From the NCBI GenBank assembly GCA_016199985.1, contig JACQFQ010000042.1:1-58453 (forward strand): a stretch of DNA of 58,453 nt, in the 5' to 3' direction. This DNA is from Verrucomicrobiota bacterium. GTDB lineage: Bacteria > Verrucomicrobiota > Verrucomicrobiia > Limisphaerales > UBA11320. The notes beneath the pieces were generated by a model. The model was not told the origin of the DNA. It saw only the letters and a list, made by a program, of their open reading frames with translations, and searched no databases. Positions 17,108 to 25,957 of this stretch are shown here, piece by piece. The translations under genes and the position numbers were made by a program. How positions within the stretch are numbered: position 1 is the stretch's first letter; every line of letters starts with the position of its first letter.

Positions 17108-17574
17108 CCAACGAGCCGATGCGGCTCTGCGATCCGAGGCTCGCCCACAGGCTCAGGGGGCAAGGCGCAGCCTTCCGCCACCTGCCGGGCCCAGTTCACC
17201 CAGGCGCTCCAAGCCATCGGCTTCGTGTGAAAGGAAGTGTTGTTGAATCGAGCGACCCATCGGCGGTCCTCCTCGATCGCGGAAGTGCTCAGAACCACAA
17301 CGCGTATTGCTCCAAACTCCGAATGCGAGCGCAGGTCGCCCAAAAACTGCCGCCCATCCTTACGTGGAAGCTTCAAATCCAGAACGATCATATCCGCCCC
17401 CACCCGCCCCCCATGGGCGCCGCTTCGAAGCTTGGTGAACGCGGCGTCAACATTGTTGACCCATTGCAGGCAACTTTGAACCTCGGCCTCGCGAAAGGCC
17501 TCGACCACCAATCGCGCGTCTCCGGGGTTGTCCTCGACCAGAAGAATGTGGATGGCTCGTCGCGCGTTCATCAC
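17104..17574 (-). CDS. Single-domain response regulator (CheY/Rcp1-like)
   Basis: The 156-residue receiver domain has no output domain. ILLVEDNPGDARLVVEAF supplies the acidic pocket, MIVLDLKLPRKDG the phospho-accepting Asp (about residue 65), VVVLSTSA the conserved Ser/Thr and HTKPM the conserved Lys. The DLKLPRKDG pattern matches the Rcp1-like regulators that partner phytochrome-type histidine kinases. It is the first gene of the operon and its stop overlaps the kinase start by 4 bp, so the two almost certainly form one signalling pair. Output must occur through protein contact or further phosphotransfer. Confidence 0.93.
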   Translation of the reverse strand: MMNARRAIHILLVEDNPGDARLVVEAFREAEVQSCLQWVNNVDAAFTKLRSGAHGGRVGADMIVLDLKLPRKDGRQFLGDLRSHSEFGAIRVVVLSTSAIEEDRRWVARFNNTSFHTKPMAWSAWVNWARQVAEGCALPPEPVGEPRIAEPHRLVG

Positions 17575-17695
17575 CGGAGGTTACGCAGCTGTTTTGGTTG
17601 ACGACGCGACCATGGCCGGAGGAATGCGAAAACTCAAATGAGATTTTGTGGAATCGGGCGGACGGAGTCCCCGGAGTTGTGGCTCAGCCCTGTCG

Positions 17696-18160
17696 CTATT
17701 CATCCGAGAAACCCTGGACCGACGCGGGCAAAGCGGCGGGCTCGGCCCGGATCTCGGGCTCGGACGCGTCGGCGTGCATGCTCTCCCGAATTACGCGATC
17801 GGTCATCTCCGCCAGGTAGCCTGTGAGCGATTTGTTGAGCTCCAGAAACTCGGGCCACAGGGTCTCATCCACAAACTGCTTGGGAACCCGGACCATCACC
17901 GTCGTGTGGCGTTGACGCCTGTACCGGTAAGGCTTCAGGTTGTATCGGCGGAGCAAAGCGGAGAAGAGCTTCTTGGACCAGGGATCTCGAAACGAGAACG
18001 TGTATTCGGGGGGAGGCGCGGCTCTCTCGAACGCTTTGAGTCGTTCAAGAATCCTGAGGCGCGCGCTGGCGGCGGCGTCGCGCTCCCCGGCGGTCGCCGC
18101 GCCCGCGTGGAGCGCTTCCACCAGGCGCAGCCGCTCGATCAATGCTTCCTCATCGGTCAT
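17696..18160 (-). CDS. Conserved hypothetical protein, basic central motif
   Basis: A 154-residue cytoplasmic protein without signal peptide or membrane segment. The N-terminal half is helical and acidic/Ala-rich. The centre reads FRDPWSKKLFSALLRRYNLK, then PYRYRRQRHTTVMVRVPKQF and VDETLWPEFLELN. I believe this central block occurs as an uncharacterised conserved protein in other bacteria, but I cannot name a domain. The Arg-rich strand followed by a short helix could bind nucleic acid; that is only a guess. It lies alone between the regulator operon and the M64 gene on the same strand. Confidence 0.75.
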   Translation of the reverse strand: MTDEEALIERLRLVEALHAGAATAGERDAAASARLRILERLKAFERAAPPPEYTFSFRDPWSKKLFSALLRRYNLKPYRYRRQRHTTVMVRVPKQFVDETLWPEFLELNKSLTGYLAEMTDRVIRESMHADASEPEIRAEPAALPASVQGFSDE

Positions 18161-18212
18161 AAGAAAGAGCCGACACTCCTTGCATCGACTCCCTTTGACA
18201 AGTGGAACGTGA

Positions 18213-18240
18213 CGGGGGCTGACGACCCCGTCAGCCCCCG
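18213..18240 (-). terminator. Strong hairpin after the M64 gene
   Basis: A perfect 12-bp GC-rich stem (18213-18224 with 18229-18240, loop ACCC) lies 30 bp past the stop of the M64 gene. No T tract follows, so it may be a factor-assisted terminator or an mRNA 3' end stabiliser. Confidence 0.5.
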
Positions 18241-18269
18241 CGCGTCATTTCACGAACCAGTCGTTCTTT

Positions 18270-21200
18270 TCACCACCAGCCATTGGCTTGGTAGCGATGG
18301 TTATGGATCCACTTCGGGTAGATCGCTTCGAGCTGATACCGGGTGGCGTAGCTTCGAAGGAGGCCGAGCCAGTTCTTGTTGAACACAAACAGGTCATCCC
18401 AGCCCGCCGCGCCGCGGAAATCGGCGACATGAAAGTCGTCGCCGTCGCCCAGGTTCCAAGACCCGATCCAGTCGTCCTGCCAACTGCCAGAGAGGCTGCC
18501 GTCGCCGTTGGATTTCAGGATCCCCAGGTACTGCGTCGACCAGTTCTTGCTGTTGTAAACCACGAGGTCCTGTCTTCCATCGCCATTGACATCGGCCACG
18601 TAAAACCGGTCGCGACGGGAGAGATCCCAGCCGGGAACCGCGCCGTCGTAGCGATGTCGGAAGCTGAGCTTGCCTTCCACCAGGGCGAACAGTCCCAGAT
18701 ACTCGGGACCCCAGTCGCGTCCGTTGAAGATCGCGAGATCAGTGGTTTTGTCCCCGTTGAAGTTGGGGAGGAACAGCTCGTCCTGGCGCCGCATGGTCCA
18801 GTAGAGCCCGTTGTTGATTCTGATCTCGCCGTAGTAGCGGTCGGTCAGGGCCAGTTGCGCGCCCAGGGAGCGGAACACCATCAGATGAACCTGGTTCCAA
18901 TCCTGCGTGTTCTGGCTGATGACTTCCTTCCGTCCGTCGCCATCGAAATCGCCGACAAAAAACTTCTCGTGGCGGCCCATCTCCCATACCGGCAGATAGC
19001 GGTCGTATCGGTGGCTGTAGGCGAGATCCACCCCTGTGGAACGGAGCATCAGGAAGTAGGGCATCGACCAATCGACGCCGTTGTAGACCATCAGGTCCGC
19101 CTTGCCGTCGCCGGTGAAGTCGCCCACGTAAAACTCATCGCCGGCTCGCATGTCGCCCCAACCCGGAAGCTCGAGGTCGAAGCGGCGCACGGGCTCGAAT
19201 CCCTTGCCCGTCGAGCGAAGCATGCAGACATAGGGCTTCACCCAGGCGGTGAGATTGATCACATACAAGTCCGTCTTGCCGTCGCCGTCGAAGTCGGCGG
19301 GGATGAGAATGTCCGAACCGCGAAACTCCCACGACTTGGACTTCGACGCGTTGTAGAGGATGTCGGTGTGATACCAGGCGGGCTCAAGAACGCCGGTGAC
19401 CGGGCGCGGCGCGGCCCCGGTGGCCGGATCCTTGGGCCCGACATTTCGGTCGGCGGCCAGATAGAGCGAGAGCTGACGGTCGTCGAGGACCACGAGATCC
19501 GTGCGTCCGTCGCCGTTGAAGTCGCCCGCGACGCTCTTGCGGAAGTCGCCGTCCTGACGAAGCCGCGCGTTGTTGCGAATGGCGGTGTAGCCGATCGGAT
19601 TGTGCAGCGTGGAGTTGTTGTTCATGCGTCCGCGCCAGCTGGGCCGATAGATGCCGTTCCACCATTGTCCGCTCCCGATCGTCGCGCCTGGGAACAGCCC
19701 CGCGTCCTGGGTTTCATCCGCGACGTTCGCCAGGGCCGTGGGCACCGGCCGCGTGGCCGGGATCCAGTCGTTCCACTCAATCGAGGCGCGCACGGTGGTC
19801 TTGGTCAGGTTCCCCGCGTCGGGCTCCGCGCCGGCGTACCAGCCGCAGCCCGGCGACCCCGAGTTGCACTGATACTCATCGCCCAATCCTCCGAAGAAGT
19901 GCCCGAACTCATGCGCGTATACGCTCCAGTCGGACCCGCGCGTGACCGCGAAATGATGTCCTCGGGAGCAGCCCCCGAAGGATGTCGTGTTGAGAACGAT
20001 CGCCTTCACGTTGGCCTCCGGGATGAGCGTGTTGATGATCGCGTCGATCGCCGCGATCGTCCCCGGGCCCGGCTCCATCCAGCAGCGATTCCAATTCCCG
20101 CTGAATCGATAGCCCAGCGCCGTGTCCTTCGAAGAGGTCACGTTCCCGCTCGCGTCCACCCGGGTCACGCCGCTCTGCTTGGAGAAGGTGTTGATCCGAA
20201 AGATGTTCATCGCGTTCAGAAGCTCCGGATGAATATCCCGCTGCAGGAGGTCGTTCATGACCGTCGCGTCCACGTAGTCGTTGAAGGTCTTCTGGTCGGC
20301 GGCGGTGTCGGCGAACCCTTCGGCGATGATCACCATGTTGAACTTCGTCGCGCGCGGGCCGCTGGAGTGGAGCTGCGTCAGCGTCGCGGGCCGGGTGACT
20401 CCCGCCAGGTCCACGTCCTGAAGACCGAGTCCGGGCTTGGGCGTCGTGACGACCAGCCGGTTCAGCTGCTCGCCGCCGATCTTCCCCAGCAGCTGGAAGT
20501 GATCGATGTTCTTGAGGAACGCGTCCGGAGTCAGCAACCCCAGCCGCGCGGGCTTCACGTACCGATAGACCTCCACCACCATCCCCGCGAGATCCTGGTC
20601 GTTGTCCAGGACGGGGATTTGCAGACGGATGTCCTCGCGCGCCAGAGGCACGCTGCCGTGCGCGCCGCGGAAGGGAGGCTGATAGGCGCGTGCCTCGAAG
20701 GGATCCGGCTCGGCGCCGATGTGGAAAATCCCGCTCGGGCCAAAGGAGGTCGCCTTCTGCGATCGAACGACGTAAATCAGCGAGCCCGCGGGCGGATTCG
20801 CCGGCGCGTCCTCGTCCGTCAGCTGAAGCCGCTTCAGCACGGAGCTGCCGGGCACGCTGTAAGCCGCCGTCGGCTTGAGACCGCCATTCACGCCCAGCGA
20901 GAAGGTGAACCGGATATGCCGCCCCAGCTCCGCCACCAGCGGGTTTGCGATCTGGCTGATGTCCCGAGTGTCGGCGATCTCCAGCTTGAGTCCCTTGTCA
21001 TTGTTCGGACTGGGGGGAATCTCTTTCGCGACGCCGATGGGTCTCGGCATGTTGGGAAGCCCTTCGAACCCCGACTCAATGAGTCCCACGCCGACGTCCT
21101 CGGGGAGATCCTCGAGCCGGTTGACCTGGCGCTTGATCGGAATCAGCCCTCGCTTGGCGAAGCCCGGGTCGTCCTTCTCGGGCCCGAGCGTCCATAGCCG

Positions 21201-21746
21201 CAGCCCGGCGCTGCTCAGAGCGTCCTCGAGATTCGCTCCCGTCGCGGTGAAGGCGGGGATCGTCTTCACCAGGCTCGTTTCGTTGGAGCCAAAAAGGCTG
21301 AAGCCTGTTTTCGCGGACAGTGTTTGAAACAGCACGCTGGCGGGAATGGAAGACCCCACGCGCAGATTCAGCGAAGATCCATCGTCCTTCACGTCTACTC
21401 CAAACGTTTCCACAAGGAAGCGAAAGAAGCGGTGTGGCACGGGGGTCTGGCCGTCGCTGAACGTCGTGGGAACGGTGAATGTGACCGGGGTGGATCCCAC
21501 GATCAGCGTGGGGGCGGAGACATCCTTCCAGTTGACGCCATCCAGGGCGTCCTCGGCTTGCAGGGTGACCTGCGAGTTCGGCGGAGCGCTGACCTGCAGG
21601 TCGACGAGGCCGCTGGAGCCAAAGTCGTCAACGAAGGTCTTGATGGACACGATCGAGGCGCCATGGGCGAGCATGGAGCCTCCGAGCACGGACAAAGCCG
21701 CCCAGGCTGCGGAGCGAGGGAGTCGGCGTGGTTTGCGATATGACAT
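18270..21746 (-). CDS. Secreted M64-family metallopeptidase with FG-GAP repeats
   Basis: The chosen start (21744-21746) gives MSYRKPRRLPRSAAWAALS, a signal peptide ending near MLAHGAS; ATG further upstream is less likely. The length is 1158 residues. After about 400 residues of unassigned beta-rich sequence, the M64 (IgA-peptidase-like) domain begins at KFNMVIIAEGFADTAADQ. Its zinc site is HEFGHFFGGLGDEY (about residue 612). From about residue 735 to the end there are seven FG-GAP/VCBS-type repeats such as VAGDFNGDGRTDLVVLD, ADFDGDGKTDLYVIN and VADVNGDGRQDLVVYN, with Ca-binding Asp/Asn loops. These probably form a beta-propeller for binding a surface or polymer. One repeat, LPNFNGDKTTDLAIFNG, deviates. 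It is most likely an extracellular protease. Confidence 0.88.
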   Translation of the reverse strand: MSYRKPRRLPRSAAWAALSVLGGSMLAHGASIVSIKTFVDDFGSSGLVDLQVSAPPNSQVTLQAEDALDGVNWKDVSAPTLIVGSTPVTFTVPTTFSDGQTPVPHRFFRFLVETFGVDVKDDGSSLNLRVGSSIPASVLFQTLSAKTGFSLFGSNETSLVKTIPAFTATGANLEDALSSAGLRLWTLGPEKDDPGFAKRGLIPIKRQVNRLEDLPEDVGVGLIESGFEGLPNMPRPIGVAKEIPPSPNNDKGLKLEIADTRDISQIANPLVAELGRHIRFTFSLGVNGGLKPTAAYSVPGSSVLKRLQLTDEDAPANPPAGSLIYVVRSQKATSFGPSGIFHIGAEPDPFEARAYQPPFRGAHGSVPLAREDIRLQIPVLDNDQDLAGMVVEVYRYVKPARLGLLTPDAFLKNIDHFQLLGKIGGEQLNRLVVTTPKPGLGLQDVDLAGVTRPATLTQLHSSGPRATKFNMVIIAEGFADTAADQKTFNDYVDATVMNDLLQRDIHPELLNAMNIFRINTFSKQSGVTRVDASGNVTSSKDTALGYRFSGNWNRCWMEPGPGTIAAIDAIINTLIPEANVKAIVLNTTSFGGCSRGHHFAVTRGSDWSVYAHEFGHFFGGLGDEYQCNSGSPGCGWYAGAEPDAGNLTKTTVRASIEWNDWIPATRPVPTALANVADETQDAGLFPGATIGSGQWWNGIYRPSWRGRMNNNSTLHNPIGYTAIRNNARLRQDGDFRKSVAGDFNGDGRTDLVVLDDRQLSLYLAADRNVGPKDPATGAAPRPVTGVLEPAWYHTDILYNASKSKSWEFRGSDILIPADFDGDGKTDLYVINLTAWVKPYVCMLRSTGKGFEPVRRFDLELPGWGDMRAGDEFYVGDFTGDGKADLMVYNGVDWSMPYFLMLRSTGVDLAYSHRYDRYLPVWEMGRHEKFFVGDFDGDGRKEVISQNTQDWNQVHLMVFRSLGAQLALTDRYYGEIRINNGLYWTMRRQDELFLPNFNGDKTTDLAIFNGRDWGPEYLGLFALVEGKLSFRHRYDGAVPGWDLSRRDRFYVADVNGDGRQDLVVYNSKNWSTQYLGILKSNGDGSLSGSWQDDWIGSWNLGDGDDFHVADFRGAAGWDDLFVFNKNWLGLLRSYATRYQLEAIYPKWIHNHRYQANGWW

Positions 21747-22028
21747 AGGGATTGATGCGGAAGGGATGCGCGCGGAAGGACGGCCGGAGACTTTGGACAC
21801 GGGGATTCAGAAAACCCCCGCCGTGGATAGCTCCTCGCGGTTCCGTCGTGGCGTGCATCACTTATCCATACGAAAACCCACGGGCCTTTCTTTCAGTGGA
21901 TCGAAAAGAGTCCCTCGGTTCGGGCCGCCGCAACCGCCGAGCGCCGTTCGACCCTGGATTCCAGGCGACGCGCCGCGGCGCAAATTCCAGAGTGCATTCG
22001 CTCCGCCGCCCAGGCAAAACTCGCCGGA

Positions 22029-23522
22029 ATGACTGTCGCCCGCCGGCCCTTCGACATGGCGCTCCCAGGCGAGCTGCGCGAACTGCTCTGCGCCGCCCCG
22101 GAGCTCCGTTCGGCTTACGTGGTGGGCGGCAGCGTGCGGGACGCCTACCTCCTTCACGACGGGAAGGACTTCGATGTCGAAGTCTTTGGACAGCCCTACG
22201 AAGCCCTTCAAGCCCGGCTATCGCGGCACGGACGCTTGGATTGCGTCGGACGATCCTTCGGCGTCATCAAGCTGACAACGCGTCCCGGCGCGACGTACGA
22301 TTTCTCGATTCCGCGGCGCGACTCCAAGGTGGCCTCCGGCCATCGCGGCTTCATCGCCGCCTTCGATCCCTCCCTCACCCTCGAGGAAGCAAGCGCGCGG
22401 CGCGACTTCACCATCAACGCGCTGATGTTCGATCCCCGCTCGCGCGAGATCATCGACTGCCATGGCGGCCTCGTTGACCTGGACGCCCGAACGCTCCGCC
22501 ACACGAGTCCGGCGTTCGTCGAGGATCCGTTGAGAGTGATGCGCGGGATGCAGTTTGCCGGACGGTTTGACCTCGTCGCCACGCCTCAAACCATCGATCT
22601 CTGCCGCTCCATCAAGTCCACCTTCGCGGAGATCGCCAAGGAACGCGTCCGCGAGGAATGGATGAAGTGGGCCGAGCGCGCCGTTCGCCCCTCGAGGGGG
22701 CTGGAGTTCCTGGCGGCAACCGGGTGGATCGAGCATTTCCCCGAGATCGCGCGCTTGCGGGGGACGCCACAAGATCCGGAATGGCACCCGGAAGGCGATG
22801 TGTTTGTTCACACCGCGCATTGCTGCGACGCCATGGCGAAGCTCCCGGTGTGGCTCGAAGCCGACCCGTCCAGCCGCATTGCGTGGATGTTCGCGATCCT
22901 CGCCCACGACTTCGGCAAACCGGACACGACGCGCGAGGAGACGCGCCACGGGAGGCTGCGCATCGTTTCGCCCGAGCACGAGCCGCTCGGCGCCGAACTC
23001 TGCGTCCCGTTCTTCGAACGCCTGCATATGACAAACGAAATCACCGAGCGCGTGATCCCCCTCGTCGCCCATCACCTCGCCCATATGCAGTCGGGCTCCG
23101 ATCGCGCCATCCGCCGGCTCGCGCACCGGCTGCAACCCGAAACCATCCAGGGGCTATGCGCGGTCATGTCAGCGGACGCTCTCGGCCGGCCGCCAAGGCC
23201 CGCGATCATCCCGGAGTCCGTTCACGAGCTGCTGCGGCGCTCTCAGGAATTGCGGATGCAGACCCAGGGGCCGGAGCCGATTCTCAAGGGCCGCCACCTG
23301 CTCGCGCTCGGATTGCGCCCGGGAAAGAAGATCGGCCTGATCACCGCGTTGGCGTTCGAGGCCCAGCTGGAAGGAACCTTCCAGGACCTCGCCAGCGCGC
23401 GCGCCTGGCTCGCGGCCGCGGAGCTGCCCATGCTCGAAGAGAAGGAGAAGGAGCTCTTGATCACGAGAATCGCGGAGGGCGCCGTTGATCCCGAATCCGA
23501 AGGTCCAGCGGGAGTTCAATAG
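22029..23522 (+). CDS. CCA-adding-type tRNA nucleotidyltransferase with HD domain
   Basis: A class II polynucleotide polymerase. The nucleotidyltransferase core has VVGGSVRDAYL, the metal-binding pair in KDFDVEVFG, and RRDFTINALMFDP (about residues 30-145). The RNA-binding and helical region includes EDPLRVMRGMQFAGRF. A C-terminal HD phosphohydrolase domain carries H...HDFGKPDTT and LVAHHLAHM. The 497-residue length fits the HD-containing CCA-adding enzymes. The enzyme could add CCA, A only, or repair 3' ends; sequence alone does not decide. The tRNA-Cys in this window has an encoded CCA. The gene converges on the glycosylase gene. Confidence 0.9.
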   Translation: MTVARRPFDMALPGELRELLCAAPELRSAYVVGGSVRDAYLLHDGKDFDVEVFGQPYEALQARLSRHGRLDCVGRSFGVIKLTTRPGATYDFSIPRRDSKVASGHRGFIAAFDPSLTLEEASARRDFTINALMFDPRSREIIDCHGGLVDLDARTLRHTSPAFVEDPLRVMRGMQFAGRFDLVATPQTIDLCRSIKSTFAEIAKERVREEWMKWAERAVRPSRGLEFLAATGWIEHFPEIARLRGTPQDPEWHPEGDVFVHTAHCCDAMAKLPVWLEADPSSRIAWMFAILAHDFGKPDTTREETRHGRLRIVSPEHEPLGAELCVPFFERLHMTNEITERVIPLVAHHLAHMQSGSDRAIRRLAHRLQPETIQGLCAVMSADALGRPPRPAIIPESVHELLRRSQELRMQTQGPEPILKGRHLLALGLRPGKKIGLITALAFEAQLEGTFQDLASARAWLAAAELPMLEEKEKELLITRIAEGAVDPESEGPAGVQ

Positions 23523-23563
23523 GGGACGAAGTCCCCGGAAAAAAGCGCCCGAGGCCTTTTCTA
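23522..23563. terminator. Bidirectional terminator region between converging genes
   Basis: Two hairpins fill the gap. GGGGAC/GTCCCC lies at 23522-23536. Then an A-rich arm, AAAAGCGCC, pairs (one bulged C) with GGCCTTTT up to about 23562, giving a short T run on both strands. The arrangement suits termination of both converging genes, though the U tracts are short. Confidence 0.4.
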
Positions 23564-24445
23564 GCGGAGGAAGTAGCCGCGCTGCTTCTCGGAGATCTCC
23601 ATTCCGAGCCGACCCATCGCCGCCAGCATGTCCTCCCAGGTCTCGCGCTTTGTCGCGAGGCTTTGGTTCCTCAAGACATAGGAGGGATGGTAGGTGGGCA
23701 TGACGTCGATGCCTTCGTATTGCATCCACTGCCCGCGAAGCTTGGTGATAAAGATGGGAGATCGTCCGAACAATCCCTCCACCGCGGTGGCGCCCAGAGC
23801 CACGATGACCTTGGGCTGGATGATGCGGATCTGCTCCTGGAGATAGGGCAGGCAGGTGCGCATCTCCTCGTGCGTGGGCTTGCGATTGCCCTTGGTTTGC
23901 CCCGGCGTGTCCGGCCTGCACTTGAGGACGTTCCCGATGTAAACTTTCTCGCGAGAAAGCCCCATCGTTTGAATGACCTTGGTGAGCAGCTGTCCTGCGG
24001 CCCCCACAAAGGGCTCGCCTGTCACGTCCTCGTCAGCCCCGGGGGCCTCGCCCACGAACATCAAAGGGGAGTGAATGTCGCCGACGCCGAACACCACGTT
24101 TTTCCGGGAAGACGCGAGATGCGCGCACGTCACGCACCGCAGCGCGCGCTCCCTCAGCTCCGCCATAGCGGCCTCCTTGTCGACGCATGGAGCGGAGACG
24201 GAGACCGGCGACGCGTGCGGCGAACCGGCGACGGAGGGGACAGGCGCAGGCGCTACCGGAGCGGGCGGCATGGCGATCCGTGACGCGGAGGCTGACTGGA
24301 CGGAAGCGGTCGGCGCCGGGGCCCGGGCCAGATCGCGGAGAAGCTCAGGGTCGACCTGAACAAAGCGCTCGCCGCGCCGCTGGGCGGCTTCGAGATGATC
24401 GATGGTCGCGTTAAGAAGCGCTTGAAACTCGGATCCAGAGGACAC
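23561..24445 (-). CDS. Uracil-DNA glycosylase, family 4-like (Fe-S)
   Basis: The enzyme removes uracil from DNA for base-excision repair. I start at GTG 24443-24445, preceded by an AGAGGGGG ribosome-binding site; the frame runs further upstream into the DUF1501 gene without looking coding. Residues 1 to about 95 are a Pro/Ala/Ser-rich linker with one helix. The catalytic domain has GEAPGADEDVTGEPFVG (motif 1) and HPSYVL (motif 3). Four Cys fit the 4Fe-4S cluster of family 4: RCVTCAH, LKCRPD and RTCLPY. The length is 294 residues. It lies 41 bp downstream of the DUF1501 gene on the same strand but is not functionally related to it. Confidence 0.9.
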   Translation of the reverse strand: MSSGSEFQALLNATIDHLEAAQRRGERFVQVDPELLRDLARAPAPTASVQSASASRIAMPPAPVAPAPVPSVAGSPHASPVSVSAPCVDKEAAMAELRERALRCVTCAHLASSRKNVVFGVGDIHSPLMFVGEAPGADEDVTGEPFVGAAGQLLTKVIQTMGLSREKVYIGNVLKCRPDTPGQTKGNRKPTHEEMRTCLPYLQEQIRIIQPKVIVALGATAVEGLFGRSPIFITKLRGQWMQYEGIDVMPTYHPSYVLRNQSLATKRETWEDMLAAMGRLGMEISEKQRGYFLR

Positions 24446-24486
24446 CCCCCCTCTGTAATTTCGGGAGGGCAGGAATGCAATGGGAA

Positions 24487-25944
24487 TCAGGCCAGAATCC
24501 CCTTCACGACCTCGCCATGGATGTCGGTGAGACGGAAATCGCGGCCTTGAAAACGATAGGTCAACCGGGTGTGGTCGATGCCCAGGGAGTGCAGCATCGT
24601 CGCGTTCATGTCGTGGATGTGCACCGGGTCTCGGACGATGTTGTAGCAATAGTCGTCGGTCTCGCCATAGACCATGCCCGGCCTCACCCCGCCGCCGGCC
24701 ATCCAGATCGAATAGCACCGACCATGGTGGTCGCGTCCGTAATTGTCCTTCTCGATCTTTCCCTGGCTGTACACCGTGCGGCCAAACTCGCCCCCCCACA
24801 CCACCAGTGTGTCCTCGAGCATCCCGCGCTGTTTGAGGTCCTTCACGAGCGCGGCGCTGGGCTGGTCCGTGTCGCCGCACTGTTCCTTCAAGCGGCGCGG
24901 CAGCGCCCCGTGCTGATCCCAGCCCCTATGGTAGAGCTGGATGAATCGCACGCCGCGCTCCGCCATGCGGCGCGCGAGCAGGCAGTTGTAGGCGAACGAG
25001 CCAGGGCGTTTCACGTCGGGACCATAAAGGTCGAGCGTGGACCGGGGCTCCTGGGAAACATCCGTGAGCTCCGGAACGGAGGTCTGCATCCGGAAGCCCA
25101 TCTCGTATTGCGCGATGCGCGTGCTGATCTCCGGATCTCCGAACGCCTCGTATTGCTTCTGGTTCAGCCGATTCAATCCGTCCAGGACCCGCCGGCGCGC
25201 CGCCGGATCCACGCCCGGCGGGTTCGACAGAAACAGCACCGGGTCGCCTGTTCCGCGAAACTGAACGCCCTGGTGTTCGGACGGAAGAAATCCCGAGCTC
25301 CACAGCCGGGTGTAAAGAGGCTGGTCGGCCTCCTTCCCGCTCGAGATCATGACGATAAACGCGGGAAGGTTTTCGTTCGCGGCGCCCAGCCCATAGCTCA
25401 GCCACGCGCCGGTGCACGGGCGGCCCGGCTGTTGAAACCCCGTTTGGATGAAAGTGATGGCGGGGTCATGGTTGATCGCTTCGGTGTTCAACGTGCGGAT
25501 CATCGCGATGTCGTCCACGATGCCCGCCGTGTGCGGCATCAATTCGCTCACCATTGTTCCGCTGCGCCCGTGCGGCTTGAAGCTGAAGATCGACCGGGCC
25601 ACCGGGAAGGAAGCCTGGCCGCTTGTCATCGTCGTCAGGCGCTGCCCCATCCGAACCGAGGCGGGCAGCTCCTGCTGATGATACTTGTCCAACATCGGCT
25701 TGGGGTCGAAGAGGTCGATCTGCGACGGACCTCCGGCCATGAACAGATAGATGATCCGCTTGGCTTTGGCGCGGTGGTGCGTCGACTTGAGGGGATAGAG
25801 TCCGGAGGGATCCGGGGCGGCGCCCAGCGATGTCAGGCCGGGGTTCAGCAGCGACCCCAGCGCCGCGGCTCCGATGCCGGTGGCGGCTCGTCCGAACAGC
25901 TGGCGCCGCGTCAGGAGAATGTCGTGTTCGCGAATGGGGTTCAT
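24487..25944 (-). CDS. DUF1501 protein (Tat-exported)
   Basis: A 485-residue member of the DUF1501 family, distantly related to sulfatase/alkaline-phosphatase folds, with no known reaction. The N terminus has a twin-arginine signal, [19 protein letters not shown]. Family landmarks are [42 protein letters not shown] and [19 protein letters not shown]. It begins 13 bp after the stop of the PSD1-cytochrome gene. These two genes form a very common pair in Planctomycetes and Verrucomicrobia and are presumed to act together in the periplasm. Confidence 0.93.
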   Translation of the reverse strand: MNPIREHDILLTRRQLFGRAATGIGAAALGSLLNPGLTSLGAAPDPSGLYPLKSTHHRAKAKRIIYLFMAGGPSQIDLFDPKPMLDKYHQQELPASVRMGQRLTTMTSGQASFPVARSIFSFKPHGRSGTMVSELMPHTAGIVDDIAMIRTLNTEAINHDPAITFIQTGFQQPGRPCTGAWLSYGLGAANENLPAFIVMISSGKEADQPLYTRLWSSGFLPSEHQGVQFRGTGDPVLFLSNPPGVDPAARRRVLDGLNRLNQKQYEAFGDPEISTRIAQYEMGFRMQTSVPELTDVSQEPRSTLDLYGPDVKRPGSFAYNCLLARRMAERGVRFIQLYHRGWDQHGALPRRLKEQCGDTDQPSAALVKDLKQRGMLEDTLVVWGGEFGRTVYSQGKIEKDNYGRDHHGRCYSIWMAGGGVRPGMVYGETDDYCYNIVRDPVHIHDMNATMLHSLGIDHTRLTYRFQGRDFRLTDIHGEVVKGILA

Positions 25945-25957
25945 AGGGAGGCGCGGG

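Noticed and set aside
18288..21197. 969-codon plus-strand frame opposite the M64 gene
   Set aside because: High-GC antisense shadow: the minus-strand frame has a signal peptide, HEFGH site and FG-GAP repeats; the plus frame has no recognisable motif.
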